Shown: positions 44,932 to 54,138, numbered from the stretch's first letter. The stretch: 55,414 nucleotides of DNA from Pantoea rwandensis (GCF_002095475.1 NZ_MLFR01000034.1:1-55414), one strand, 5' to 3'. Program-made: numbers and translations. The notes: generated by a model from the letters alone, not told the origin.

Positions 44932-45727
44932 ATATCTGCTGCTTGGGCTATTGCTGATCGGCAATAGCCTGTTTGCCGCGGCACCTCGCGTCATTACGCT
45001 CGCCCCCCATCTGACTGAACTGGCCTTCGCTGCGGGCATCACACCGGTTGCTGTGAGTGCTTATTCGGATTATCCCGCGCAAGCCAAAACCCTTGAACAA
45101 GTGGCTAACTGGCAAGGTATTAAGGTGGAACGTATCCTGCTGCTCAAGCCGGATGTCGTGTTGGCATGGCGCGGTGGCAATCCACAGCGTCAAATCGAAC
45201 AACTGCAACGTTTAGGGATTAAAGTTGAGTGGATCGACCCACAAACCCTCGATCAAATGATTGATGCCTTAGCCGCGCTACAGCATTGGAGCCCTCAGCC
45301 ACAACAGGCTGTCACGGCTGCGCAGGCACTCAGGGCGCAGGAAGAAAACCTACGTAAACGCTATCAGCAGCAAACGCCGACTCCTCTGTTTTTACAGTTT
45401 GGACAGCAGCCGTTGTTTACCGCTGCGCGTAATACGCTGCAAAACGAGGTGATCACGCTGTGCGGGGGTAAAAACATCTTCGCCGACAGCAGCGTGAGCT
45501 GGCCGCAGGTGAGCCGTGAACAAGTGCTGGCACGCCATCCGCAGGCGATCGTGATCGGTGGCGACCAACATCAAGCCGCGAATATTGCCGCCTTCTGGCA
45601 GCCACAACTGGCCGTGCCGGTGATCGCGATAAATGATGATTGGCTGAGCCGCCCTGGCCCGCGCATGCTGTTAGCGGCGAAACAGCTGTGCGAAGATTTA
45701 CATCCGGCGAAAAATAACACCAAGTAA
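44924..45727 (+). CDS. btuF: Vitamin B12-binding periplasmic protein
   Basis: Substrate-binding protein that passes cobalamin to BtuCD. It has 267 residues from the GTG at 44924, overlapping the mtn stop. A signal peptide ends at LFA/AAP. Mature features are APRVITLAPHLTELAFAAG, AYSDYP and LKPDVVLAWRGGN, close to E. coli BtuF. A TTG at 44897 is open but lies inside mtn. No B12 riboswitch precedes it, as expected for a gene coupled to mtn. Confidence 0.94.
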   Translation: MAKYLLLGLLLIGNSLFAAAPRVITLAPHLTELAFAAGITPVAVSAYSDYPAQAKTLEQVANWQGIKVERILLLKPDVVLAWRGGNPQRQIEQLQRLGIKVEWIDPQTLDQMIDALAALQHWSPQPQQAVTAAQALRAQEENLRKRYQQQTPTPLFLQFGQQPLFTAARNTLQNEVITLCGGKNIFADSSVSWPQVSREQVLARHPQAIVIGGDQHQAANIAAFWQPQLAVPVIAINDDWLSRPGPRMLLAAKQLCEDLHPAKNNTK

Positions 45728-45736
45728 GACTAAAGA

Positions 45737-45755
45737 TTCGACAAAAATTGTCGAA
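45737..45755. repeat. 19-bp perfect palindrome after btuF
   Basis: TTCGACAA and TTGTCGAA flank AAA. It lies 10 bases past the btuF stop. It is either an RNA hairpin or a binding site. Confidence 0.7.
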
Positions 45756-45800
45756 AATCAAAATACAAGGCACGGCGGCCACGTAAGCTCTGTGCCCTTT

Positions 45801-45820
45801 TTGCGCAAAGCGCAATTTTT
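45801..45820 (+). terminator. Short terminator just before the small secreted-protein gene
   Basis: TTGCGC/GCGCAA pairs over AAA and is followed by five T. It most likely ends mtn-btuF, but only 20 bases separate it from the next ATG. Confidence 0.65.
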
Positions 45821-45840
45821 GACTTCACCAGGAATCATAC

Positions 45841-46092
45841 ATGACCAGAGCTCTGCTGCTGGCCATAGGCCTTGCGATGGCTGCGCCAATTGGTGCGGCC
45901 ACCTCAACCGGCTCTATTGCCGTTACGCTGACATTGTTCTCCCGATGCGATATCTCACGCCAGAACGGAAAAAACCTGCCATTGATTGATTGTGGGCGTC
46001 ACTTTAGTGCACAGCCTCGAGTCACTGAAAGCGTGTTGAAAAGCGATGCAAATCGTCGTGAGACGTCACGTTTAGTGACTATCGAGTGGTAA
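45841..46092 (+). CDS. Small predicted secreted protein
   Basis: 83 residues, with AGGAA six bases before the ATG. A clear signal peptide ends near residue 20 (GAA/TST). The mature part of about 63 residues has two cysteines (SRCDIS and IDCGRH), suggesting one disulfide, and ends in VTIEW. The STGSIAVTLTLFSRC stretch vaguely recalls the first strand of fimbrial or spore-coat-U domains, but it is far too short for one. No function is assigned. In E. coli the yadS gene occupies this place between btuF and erpA. Translation is likely given the ribosome-binding site and signal peptide. Confidence 0.75.
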   Translation: MTRALLLAIGLAMAAPIGAATSTGSIAVTLTLFSRCDISRQNGKNLPLIDCGRHFSAQPRVTESVLKSDANRRETSRLVTIEW

Positions 46093-46096
46093 ATTT

Positions 46097-46119
46097 CTGA
46101 CCGCCAGGACGGCGGTCAG
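46097..46119. terminator. Hairpin between the small secreted protein and erpA
   Basis: CTGACCGCC/GGCGGTCAG is a 9-bp stem with an AGGAC loop between convergent genes. On the minus strand AAATTT follows, so it may serve erpA. Confidence 0.7.
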
Positions 46120-46126
46120 AGAGAAA

Positions 46127-46474
46127 TCAGATGCTGAAAGAAGAACCGCAACCGCAAGTGGTTTTGGCATTCGGGTTAGTGACAATAAAGCGTGAACCCT
46201 CCAGGCCTTCGGTGTAATCCACTGATCCACCGACCAGATATTGCAGGCTCATCGGATCCACGACCAGCGCCACGCCCTGCTTCTCAATGGTCATGTCGCC
46301 GTCATTCATTTGATCATCAAAAGTAAAACCGTACTGGAAACCGCTGCAACCGCCGCCGGTAATGTACACGCGCAGTTTCAGCTCTGGATTTTCTTCATCC
46401 GCAATCAGGTTTTGTACTTTTTTTGCTGCTGCATCAGTGAATTGCAAAGGCAGCGCTGCTACGTCGTCACTCAT
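46127..46474 (-). CDS. erpA: Iron-sulfur cluster insertion protein
   Basis: A-type carrier that delivers Fe-S clusters to enzymes such as IspG. It has 115 residues from the ATG at 46474. The three cluster-binding cysteines lie in GGGCSGFQYG and TCGCGSSF. The open frame reaches back to 46552, but MSDDVAALPLQF is the family start. It is divergent from hemL. Confidence 0.97.
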   Translation of the reverse strand: MSDDVAALPLQFTDAAAKKVQNLIADEENPELKLRVYITGGGCSGFQYGFTFDDQMNDGDMTIEKQGVALVVDPMSLQYLVGGSVDYTEGLEGSRFIVTNPNAKTTCGCGSSFSI

Positions 46475-46587
46475 CTTATACTCCGGGTAAACGTCCAGGT
46501 CAGAAAACAACCTTAATTTCACTATTATCTGCCAGCCGCCCAGTGCAATCAAGTACCGTGCTTGACACTGTGTGCCACCAAGGGTGC

Positions 46588-46617
46588 GCTAAAGTATAGC
46601 TTTACTGTGGCTTTAGC
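46588..46617. repeat. 7-bp dyad in the hemL upstream region
   Basis: GCTAAAG and CTTTAGC flank 16 bases about 80 bases upstream of hemL. TTGACA at 46562-46567 is a -35 candidate, but no -10 fits at normal spacing. Role unknown. Confidence 0.4.
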
Positions 46618-46695
46618 ACCCGATCGCCTTTCACCCTAAGCCGTTCTTCCTTAGAATGGCGCCAGAATTTTTTCCAGAACAGCAGGAGCCGATCA

Positions 46696-47976
46696 ATGAG
46701 TAAGTCAGAAAACCTGTATGCCGAAGCGCAACGCCTGATCCCTGGCGGTGTGAACTCCCCGGTACGTGCTTTTACCGGTGTGGGCGGCGTGCCGCTGTTC
46801 ATCGAACGCGCCGACGGTGCTTATCTGTATGACGCCGATGGCAAAGCCTATATCGACTATGTCGGTTCATGGGGCCCGATGGTGCTTGGCCACAATAATG
46901 CCAATATCCGCAATGCAGTGATTGAAGCGGCGGCGCACGGCCTGAGCTTCGGCGCGCCGACTGAAATGGAAGTCAAAATGGCCGAGCTGGTGTGTGAGCT
47001 GGTGCCAAGCATGGATATGGTGCGCATGGTTAACTCGGGCACCGAAGCCACCATGAGCGCCATTCGTTTGGCGCGTGGCTTTACCCACCGCGATAAGATC
47101 ATCAAATTTGAAGGCTGCTACCACGGCCACGCAGATTGCCTGCTGGTGAAAGCCGGTTCCGGCGCGCTGACCTTAGGCCAGCCCAACTCGCCAGGCGTAC
47201 CCGCTGACTTTGCAAAACACACGCTGACCTGTAACTACAACGACTTAGCCTCAGTACGTGCCGCGTTCGAGCAGTACCCGGCAGATATCGCCTGCATCAT
47301 CGTAGAACCGGTGGCGGGAAACATGAACTGCATCCCGCCGCAGCCCGATTTCCTGCCAGGCCTGCGTGCGCTTTGTGATGAGTTTGGCGCACTGCTGATT
47401 ATCGATGAGGTCATGACCGGTTTCCGTGTCGCACTGGGCGGTGCTCAGGCCTATTACGATGTGACGCCAGATCTAACCTGTCTCGGCAAAATCATCGGTG
47501 GCGGTATGCCCGTAGGTGCCTTTGGTGGACGCCGTGACGTGATGGAAGCGCTGGCGCCAACGGGTCCGGTTTACCAGGCAGGGACACTCTCCGGTAACCC
47601 GATTGCCATGGCTGCGGGTTTTGCCTGCCTGACACAGATTGCACAACCCGGCACGCACAGCACCTTAACGGAGCTCACGACGCAGTTGTTAGAAGGCTTA
47701 CTGGCGGCAGCGAAAGCAGAAAATATTCCGCTGGTGATCAACCACGTTGGCGGCATGTTCGGCATCTTCTTTACCGATGCAGCAAGCGTGACCTGCTATG
47801 CCGACGTAACGAAATGCGATGTTGAGCGCTTTAAGCGTTTCTTCCATCTGATGCTGGAAGAAGGCGTTTACCTCGCGCCATCGGCCTTTGAAGCGGGCTT
47901 TATGTCATTGGCCCACAGCCAGGAAGACATTCAGCGCACCGTTGATGCCGCGCGCCGCAGCTTCGCGAAGCTATAA
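46696..47976 (+). CDS. hemL: Glutamate-1-semialdehyde 2,1-aminomutase
   Basis: PLP enzyme that makes 5-aminolevulinate for haem and sirohaem. It has 426 residues, the E. coli length. The PLP lysine is in LGKIIGGGMPVGAFGG. The substrate-binding NSGTEATMSAIRLAR and the GCYHGHAD block are intact. AGGAG stands six bases before the ATG. It is convergent with fhuB. Confidence 0.98.
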   Translation: MSKSENLYAEAQRLIPGGVNSPVRAFTGVGGVPLFIERADGAYLYDADGKAYIDYVGSWGPMVLGHNNANIRNAVIEAAAHGLSFGAPTEMEVKMAELVCELVPSMDMVRMVNSGTEATMSAIRLARGFTHRDKIIKFEGCYHGHADCLLVKAGSGALTLGQPNSPGVPADFAKHTLTCNYNDLASVRAAFEQYPADIACIIVEPVAGNMNCIPPQPDFLPGLRALCDEFGALLIIDEVMTGFRVALGGAQAYYDVTPDLTCLGKIIGGGMPVGAFGGRRDVMEALAPTGPVYQAGTLSGNPIAMAAGFACLTQIAQPGTHSTLTELTTQLLEGLLAAAKAENIPLVINHVGGMFGIFFTDAASVTCYADVTKCDVERFKRFFHLMLEEGVYLAPSAFEAGFMSLAHSQEDIQRTVDAARRSFAKL

Positions 47977-47987
47977 ATCAATTAGCG

Positions 47988-48132
47988 GTCACCATTAATG
48001 GCGTCCACTTAAGCACCAATCAGTGCGCATGAATGCGCCCCCTACGAAAGCCGCACCGAACAATGTAGGGTCGCCATTGATGGCGACTGAAACGCACTGA
48101 AGTGAACAGCATTATTCCATTAATGGCGACTC
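47988..48132. repeat. Cluster of short palindromic repeats between hemL and fhuB
   Basis: Three related units occur near 47989-48011, 48064-48081 and 48115-48131. Each is built on a dyad of the type GTCGCCATTGATGGCGAC, with ATTAATGGCG variants in the outer two. A further GCGCCCCCTACG and TGTAGGGTCGC pair brackets part of the region. No gene is seen in the 239-base gap. Confidence 0.75.
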
Positions 48133-48215
48133 TAAATTGAAAGACACACAACGTTCCCGTATACACCTGGATAAGCATGTGCCCCCACAGATACTCCTTT
48201 CCGTAGGTTGCACAT

Positions 48216-50192
48216 TTAGGCCCGACGCAACAGCCAGATAAAGTACGGCGCGCCAATAAAGGTCGCCATCAACCCCGCCGGGATTTGATCCGGGAACGCC
48301 AGCATCCTGCCGTACCAGTCAGCAAACAACATCAAGCCTCCCCCTAACAACCCCGCCATCAGTAACTGAGGTAACGCACGACGGAATCCCAGCATACGTA
48401 CGATATGCGGAGCCATCAGCCCTACGAAACTGAGTGGACCAATGGTTAAGGTCGCGGTAGCCGTTAATGCCGCCGCCAGTAATAGCAGGCTCAAGCGCGA
48501 ACCGGTCAATGCCATACCTGCCGAACGTGCCGTCGCACTACCCAGCGGTAGCAGCGTCAGCCAGCGGCTTGCCAGCGGTGCCAGTGCAATTAAAATAATG
48601 CCCACCCCCGCACTCTGCACTGCCTGCTGCATACTGATGTTGTAAGTCGATCCTGAAATCCAGGTCAGTAACCCGCCCATACGCGGATCGCCACTCGCCA
48701 TCAGCACCATCAACAAGGTGACAAAAGCACTGTTGAGGGCCATGCCCGCCAGTAACATACGTTCTGGCGAGAAACCACCGCGACTGGCCACCAACATAAT
48801 CACCAACAGCGTCAGTGCAGCTCCTAAGGCACCGACAGGCAATAACCACGCCACTGCATCACCCGGCACAAAGAACATCATTACCACCGCGCCACAGGCG
48901 GCACCGGAGCTAATGCCTAACACTTCTGGGCTCGCCATCGGATTGCCCGTCAGACGTTGGATCAGCGCCCCTGCCACGCCCAGCATCATGCCCACCACCA
49001 GTGCGGCCAGCACACGGGGTGCGCGCCACGGCAACAGTTGATGCCACATCTCGCCGCTAACCCACGTCCAGCTATGCGCATCGCGACCAAACGCCAAACC
49101 GATAACGCAAAACAGCGCCAGAATCGCCAACCCAGACACACACCAGAACACCACTTTTTGCCGTTCTGCTGGCACTTTATCGCCCAGATTCATCGCGGGC
49201 GGTACCGATCCAGTACGCAGACGCGGCAGCAACCATAATAGAATGGGCACACCAATCAGTGCGGTCGCCGTGCCCGTTGAGACTTCACGCCAGTGGCTGG
49301 TTAGCCACAGCACACACTGATCGGCCAGCCACAGCTGCAACGCACCAATCAGCGGCGCCAGTAGCATACGGCTCAACAAGCGACGACCACCGAGCATTTT
49401 CGCCAGCAAGGGGGCGAACAGGCCGATAAAGCCAATAATCCCTGCCACATTGACCAGTTGCGCGCTGAGTAGGATAGCCAACGCCAGCGCGGCGATACGT
49501 GCCGTTGAGAGTGCCAGGCCAAGATTCTTCGCCACGCCATCATCCAGCCCCATCAGGGTTAATGGGCGTAACAGCGCCAGCGCCACCGCAAATGCCAACA
49601 ACAGGCGCGGCCACAGCATCGCCACATTGTGCCCATCCATCTGATTCAGCGCGCCAGTGCTCCACAGGAACATGTTGAGCAGTTGATCGTGATTGAAAAT
49701 GGCAAAGATTTGATTCAATGAACCAGCATACAAACTGAGTACCAGGCCAGCCAGGATGAGCGTCACTGGCGAGAGGCGCTTACCCCAGGCCACACCAAAT
49801 ACCAGCACGCCGACCAGCACTGCGCCTCCCATCGCCGCAAATTGCTGAGTCAGTTCACCACCCGGCAGTTGCCATAATGTGGCGACCGTAATACCAAGTT
49901 GCGCACCCGATGAAACACCCAGCGTGGTCGGTTCAGCCAGCGGATTACGCAGTACCTGCTGGAATAACAAACCGGCTAAGCCGAGGCCTGCGCCCACCAG
50001 CAGCGCCAGTGCCAAGCGTGATAACAGGCTGTGATGAAACACCACTTGTTGGATGCTGTTGATATCTGGCGCCAATATCGCCTGCGACCACTGTGCAGTA
50101 GGCAGGGCCTCACGCAAGTTGATGAACGTTAAAATCAGTGCCAGGAGAAAAAGCGTGCTTAACAGCATCACAGGGAAAAGACGATGGCGCAT
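48216..50192 (-). CDS. fhuB: Ferric hydroxamate ABC transporter permease
   Basis: Inner-membrane permease for ferrichrome and other hydroxamate siderophores. It has 658 residues (E. coli 660), the double-length fused form with two homologous halves of about ten membrane helices each. Each half has the BtuC-type blocks (NPLAEPTTLGVSSGAQLG and NPMASPEVLGISSGAACG). The ATG at 50192 shares one base with the fhuD stop. It is the last gene of fhuACDB. Confidence 0.97.
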   Translation of the reverse strand: MRHRLFPVMLLSTLFLLALILTFINLREALPTAQWSQAILAPDINSIQQVVFHHSLLSRLALALLVGAGLGLAGLLFQQVLRNPLAEPTTLGVSSGAQLGITVATLWQLPGGELTQQFAAMGGAVLVGVLVFGVAWGKRLSPVTLILAGLVLSLYAGSLNQIFAIFNHDQLLNMFLWSTGALNQMDGHNVAMLWPRLLLAFAVALALLRPLTLMGLDDGVAKNLGLALSTARIAALALAILLSAQLVNVAGIIGFIGLFAPLLAKMLGGRRLLSRMLLAPLIGALQLWLADQCVLWLTSHWREVSTGTATALIGVPILLWLLPRLRTGSVPPAMNLGDKVPAERQKVVFWCVSGLAILALFCVIGLAFGRDAHSWTWVSGEMWHQLLPWRAPRVLAALVVGMMLGVAGALIQRLTGNPMASPEVLGISSGAACGAVVMMFFVPGDAVAWLLPVGALGAALTLLVIMLVASRGGFSPERMLLAGMALNSAFVTLLMVLMASGDPRMGGLLTWISGSTYNISMQQAVQSAGVGIILIALAPLASRWLTLLPLGSATARSAGMALTGSRLSLLLLAAALTATATLTIGPLSFVGLMAPHIVRMLGFRRALPQLLMAGLLGGGLMLFADWYGRMLAFPDQIPAGLMATFIGAPYFIWLLRRA

Positions 50193-51070
50193 CAATGCGA
50201 CTCCAGCGCGTGTTCAAGCACGCGAACAAATTTCAGCGCCGCATAGGTCGCGCCGTAATACCACACGGCAGGCACGCGCTTAAAGCGGCCCGCCCGGATG
50301 AACGGCAGAGCCTGCCACAGCGCCGTGCTCATCACCTGCTGCATGTCACGGTCGTTGTCATGGTCGAAGCAAATCACCTGGACATCGCCCACGCTGGCTA
50401 AACGTTCCAGCCCAATCACCGCGCTACCCCAGAAGTTGGTTTCCCCCTGCCAGGCGTTGGTCAGGCCAAGGATTTCCATCACTTCCAGGAACAAGCTATT
50501 GGCACCGAAGGTAATGGCGTGACGACTGTCCATCAGCGACATCAGCAGCACCGGGCGACCAGCCCAAGGCTTAAGACGCTCACGCGCCGCTGCCAATTGC
50601 TCATCAAGGTACTGCAGATGCTGCATGGCCTGCACCTCACGTCCAAGCCGTGCGCCCAGCATGTGCAGCGACTTTCGTGCCGTGCTTAAGGGTTTTCCAT
50701 CGCCGCTATTAAGATCAAATCCCATGGTCGGCGCGATACGTTCTAGCTTATCCAGCGCAGGTCCGTAACCGTTGGAATGCAGTATCAAGGAGGGTTCAAG
50801 CTGCGTCATCAGCTCCAGATTGGGTTCAGTACGTAAGCCGAGATCGATGGTATTGGCAGGTAGCCGCGGCTCGCCTACCCAGACGTTATAGTTGCGTAAG
50901 TCAGCCACGCCCAGTGGCGCGACACCGAGCGCCATCAGTAACTCCACCGGCAACCACTCCAGCGCCAGAATGCGCTCTGCATTGGGTAGGGCCGCGCGCA
51001 GGGGGGCAACATTCATCAGTGGCGAAAGCGCCAGCGCCGTCAGTAAACGACGGCGGGAAATGTCGAACAT
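50192..51070 (-). CDS. fhuD: Periplasmic ferric hydroxamate-binding protein
   Basis: Binds ferric hydroxamates and hands them to FhuB. It has 292 residues. The N-terminus carries a twin-arginine signal (SRRRLLTALALSP), as in E. coli FhuD. The class III binding-protein fold is shown by ILALEWLPVELLMALGVAP and the C-terminal AVWYYGAT segment. It is 9 bases from fhuC and overlaps fhuB. Confidence 0.97.
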   Translation of the reverse strand: MFDISRRRLLTALALSPLMNVAPLRAALPNAERILALEWLPVELLMALGVAPLGVADLRNYNVWVGEPRLPANTIDLGLRTEPNLELMTQLEPSLILHSNGYGPALDKLERIAPTMGFDLNSGDGKPLSTARKSLHMLGARLGREVQAMQHLQYLDEQLAAARERLKPWAGRPVLLMSLMDSRHAITFGANSLFLEVMEILGLTNAWQGETNFWGSAVIGLERLASVGDVQVICFDHDNDRDMQQVMSTALWQALPFIRAGRFKRVPAVWYYGATYAALKFVRVLEHALESH

Positions 51071-51079
51071 GCCGAGGCC

Positions 51080-51874
51080 TCAGTAAACAAAACTGACGGG
51101 TGCACCGCCCTGTGGATGGGGCAGAATGCCCATCGGAATACCGTAGATATCGCCCAGGACATCGGCCTGCATAATCACCTCTGGCCCACCCTCGGCGATC
51201 ATTTCACCGCCGCGCAATGCCACCAGTCGGTCGCAATAACGCGCCGCCATGTTGATGTCGTGCAGCACCGCAATCACCGTTAAGCCACGCTCACGGCTGA
51301 GGCGCTGAATCAAGGCGAGAACATCGACCTGATGTGCAATATCCAGTGCAGAAGTGGGTTCATCCAACAGCAGGCAGCGGCTGTTTTGCGCCACTAGCAT
51401 GGCTAACCATGCGCGCTGGCGTTCGCCGCCCGACAGGCTGTCCACCAGACGCCCGGCGAAAGGTTTCAAACCCACCAGCGTAATCGCCTCTTCTACACGG
51501 TCGCGATCTTCCTGGCCATAGCGCCCTAACGCCCCGTGCCAAGGATAACGCCCAATCGCGACCAGCTCGCGCACCGTCATTCCCTCTGCGGCAGGCAACT
51601 GCTGAGGCAAATAGGCAACCTGGCGCGCAAAATCTTTGCTCCCCCAGTTGTCGACCGCATCGTTATTGAGCAGCACCCGGCCTTCACTTGCCGCATGGTG
51701 GCGACCCAGCATCTTCAGCAGCGTGGATTTACCCGAACCATTGTGACCAATCAACGCCGTGACTTTACCTGGCGCGAAGGTGAGCGAGAGTGGCTGCAAC
51801 AGCGTGCGCCCCGGTACATGAAAGCTGACGTTGTCCAACGTGAAGGTGGTTTCTTCATGGTGCGGATGCTGCAT
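51080..51874 (-). CDS. fhuC: Ferric hydroxamate ABC transporter ATP-binding protein
   Basis: ATPase that drives FhuB, 264 residues (E. coli 265). Walker A GHNGSGKST is at 43-51. The signature DSLSGGERQRAWLAM, Walker B CLLLDEPTSALD and the switch histidine in VLHDINMA are all present. It is separated from fhuA by 50 bases with a GC-rich hairpin. Confidence 0.98.
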   Translation of the reverse strand: MQHPHHEETTFTLDNVSFHVPGRTLLQPLSLTFAPGKVTALIGHNGSGKSTLLKMLGRHHAASEGRVLLNNDAVDNWGSKDFARQVAYLPQQLPAAEGMTVRELVAIGRYPWHGALGRYGQEDRDRVEEAITLVGLKPFAGRLVDSLSGGERQRAWLAMLVAQNSRCLLLDEPTSALDIAHQVDVLALIQRLSRERGLTVIAVLHDINMAARYCDRLVALRGGEMIAEGGPEVIMQADVLGDIYGIPMGILPHPQGGAPVSFVY

Positions 51875-51891
51875 GGTAATCCCTGGTTAAA

Positions 51892-51907
51892 GGGCGCCGA
51901 AGCGCCC
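51892..51907 (-). terminator. Hairpin between fhuA and fhuC
   Basis: GGGCGC/GCGCCC closes a TTCG loop on the minus strand and is followed only by TTTAA. It is probably a partial terminator that lowers fhuCDB relative to fhuA. Confidence 0.7.
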
Positions 51908-51924
51908 GTATTGATCAGATATTT

Positions 51925-54138
51925 TTAGAAGCGGAAGGTCGCCGTGCCCACGATTTGGCGCTCAGCACCCCAGTAGCAGGCATAGTCGCGATAGCAACTG
52001 GCAACGTATTCACGATCGAACAGGTTGTTGATGTTCACACCAACAGTTGAGCCAGGCAGACCGAAACGCGCGAGGTCATATTTGATCGCTGCGTCAACGG
52101 TGGTGTAACCCGCTACGTCGAAGTTCTGGTTTGAGTTACTGCCATTCTGCTCAGTCTCCGCATATAGCCCTTTGCTCTCACCGACGTAACGCACACCTGC
52201 TCCCAATGTCACGCCCGACAGTGCGGTTTCATGGAAGGTGTAATCTCCCCACAGCGATGCCATATGCTTCGGCACCTGCACCGGCGTTTTGCCTTTCAGA
52301 ACCGTGTCTTCCGTATATTCTGCGTCGGTATAGGTGTACGCCGCTGTCATGTTGATGTTGGCGTTAAGTGCCGCTTTGGCTTCCAACTCAACACCGCGTG
52401 AACGGATTTCCCCGCTCTGCACGCTGAAGTTAATATTGTTCGGATCTGGCGTCAGGTTCTTGGTTTTGGTCAGTTGATAGATCGCACCGGTAATCACAAT
52501 TGGGCGGTCTTTCGGTACGTATTTCACCCCAGCTTCATACTGCTTCGCACGTGAAGGGTCGAAAGTTTCACCGCTGGATGTTGTACCCGCGGTTGGGATA
52601 AACGATTCGCTGTAGCTGAAGTACGGCGCAATACCGTTATCAAAGACGTAGTTCAAACCGCCACGCCAGGTGAAGGCCTGGTCATGGTTTTTCTCTTCCG
52701 TGTTGCCATTGCGATTCAATGCTGAAGTCATCGCATAATCGTAACGGCCACCTAAGGTCAGAACCCAACGGTTCCACTCCATCTGATCTTGTGTGTACAG
52801 GCCGGTTTGCTCTTGACGATTCAGATATTGGTAAGGGAATGCAGCACCGTCTAGCGCATCGTTCCCGTACTGAGGATTGGTCGCACTAATTGGGAATGCT
52901 GAGCCAAACGCCGCATCAATATCATTACGTGTGCGCTGATAATCCACGCCCATCAGCAAAGTATGATCCACCGCGCCAGTGCCAAATTTAGCCTGTGCCT
53001 GCGTATCTACCGCGAATTGGTTTAACTTCTCATCAGACACTGCCGACCCACGAGTGATTTCGTTAGTCGTCGCATCAAAACCATTACCATAAATACTGCG
53101 ATAATTGGTTCGCAAATCCGCATAGCGCAGATTCTGGCGCACTGTCCAGGTGTCGTTAAAGTTGTGCTCAAAGTTGTAGCCCACCATCTTGGTGTTGCGC
53201 GAGATCTTGTTGCTGTCTTCGCCTTCATCAAAATTGGTCGGTAATTTGTAGCTGCTGCCATCTGGACGGGTAATCCCCACAACGGTGCCCTGGCGCGGTA
53301 ACCAGCCGTAATAACCGGTTTCCGGTTCGTTCTGGAAGTAGGTCAGCAAATCAAAGCGGGTATTCGCATCTGGACGCCAGCTGAACGAAGGGGCGATGGT
53401 GTAACGCTTCTCTTTGTTCATCTCCTGCTGTGCGTCAGCACTGCGTGCCAGACCGGTCAGGCGATAGCTATAGACGCCATCATCATCCAGTGAACCGCCA
53501 AAATCGAAGCCGGTTGAGAAGAGATTATCAGTGCCCATCTGGAACTGGACTTCACGCAGTGTTTCTTGGGTTGGGCGTTTGCTGACCAGCGCCACAACGC
53601 CGCCAGGATTGCTTTTGCCATACAACACGGAAACCGGACCGCGCAGCAGCTCAGCACGTTCCAGGAAATAAGGGTCGATGGCGAACTCAGAGTAGTTATC
53701 ACCCTGCAGCTTCAGGCCATCAAGATATTGATTGGTATTGGTTTCGCTGAATCCGCGAATCGACAGCGCATCGATCACATCAGAGCTGCCACGGTTACCG
53801 GTCAGCACCCCAGGCGTGTAGTTAAAGGCGCCTTTAACACTGGTGACGGCTCGCATCGCCATCTCTTCCTGCGTCACCACCGAAACCGACTGTGGGTTTT
53901 TCTCAATCGGAGTATCCGTTTTGGTGCCGGTGGCACTCTGCTTGGCCGCAATCGTCGGTGCCGGCCCCCATGCGCTCTCCTGAGCGACGTTGCTACCGCC
54001 ATTCGCGGTCACGACTACCGTATCTTCTGCCAGCGCCTGTGCGCTGAGCGTACCCAGTGTTAAAGAAATCAATATAGCAAGCGGACGACGGGAGGCCGCA
54101 GCACGCACCAAACAAGGATTAGAAATTCGCGTATTCAT
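51925..54138 (-). CDS. fhuA: TonB-dependent ferrichrome outer-membrane receptor
   Basis: Outer-membrane receptor for ferric hydroxamates and, in E. coli, for phages T1, T5 and phi80. It has 737 residues (E. coli 747). The signal peptide ends at residue 37 (ALA/EDT), and the TonB box DTVVVTA is at 39-45. The plug carries IEKNPQSVSVV, LERAELLRGPVSVLYGKSNPGG and VSKRP. The 22-strand barrel ends in the terminal Phe. The loop after IYGNG is about 17 residues shorter than the E. coli loop 4 and has no cysteine pair. Confidence 0.97.
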   Translation of the reverse strand: MNTRISNPCLVRAAASRRPLAILISLTLGTLSAQALAEDTVVVTANGGSNVAQESAWGPAPTIAAKQSATGTKTDTPIEKNPQSVSVVTQEEMAMRAVTSVKGAFNYTPGVLTGNRGSSDVIDALSIRGFSETNTNQYLDGLKLQGDNYSEFAIDPYFLERAELLRGPVSVLYGKSNPGGVVALVSKRPTQETLREVQFQMGTDNLFSTGFDFGGSLDDDGVYSYRLTGLARSADAQQEMNKEKRYTIAPSFSWRPDANTRFDLLTYFQNEPETGYYGWLPRQGTVVGITRPDGSSYKLPTNFDEGEDSNKISRNTKMVGYNFEHNFNDTWTVRQNLRYADLRTNYRSIYGNGFDATTNEITRGSAVSDEKLNQFAVDTQAQAKFGTGAVDHTLLMGVDYQRTRNDIDAAFGSAFPISATNPQYGNDALDGAAFPYQYLNRQEQTGLYTQDQMEWNRWVLTLGGRYDYAMTSALNRNGNTEEKNHDQAFTWRGGLNYVFDNGIAPYFSYSESFIPTAGTTSSGETFDPSRAKQYEAGVKYVPKDRPIVITGAIYQLTKTKNLTPDPNNINFSVQSGEIRSRGVELEAKAALNANINMTAAYTYTDAEYTEDTVLKGKTPVQVPKHMASLWGDYTFHETALSGVTLGAGVRYVGESKGLYAETEQNGSNSNQNFDVAGYTTVDAAIKYDLARFGLPGSTVGVNINNLFDREYVASCYRDYACYWGAERQIVGTATFRF

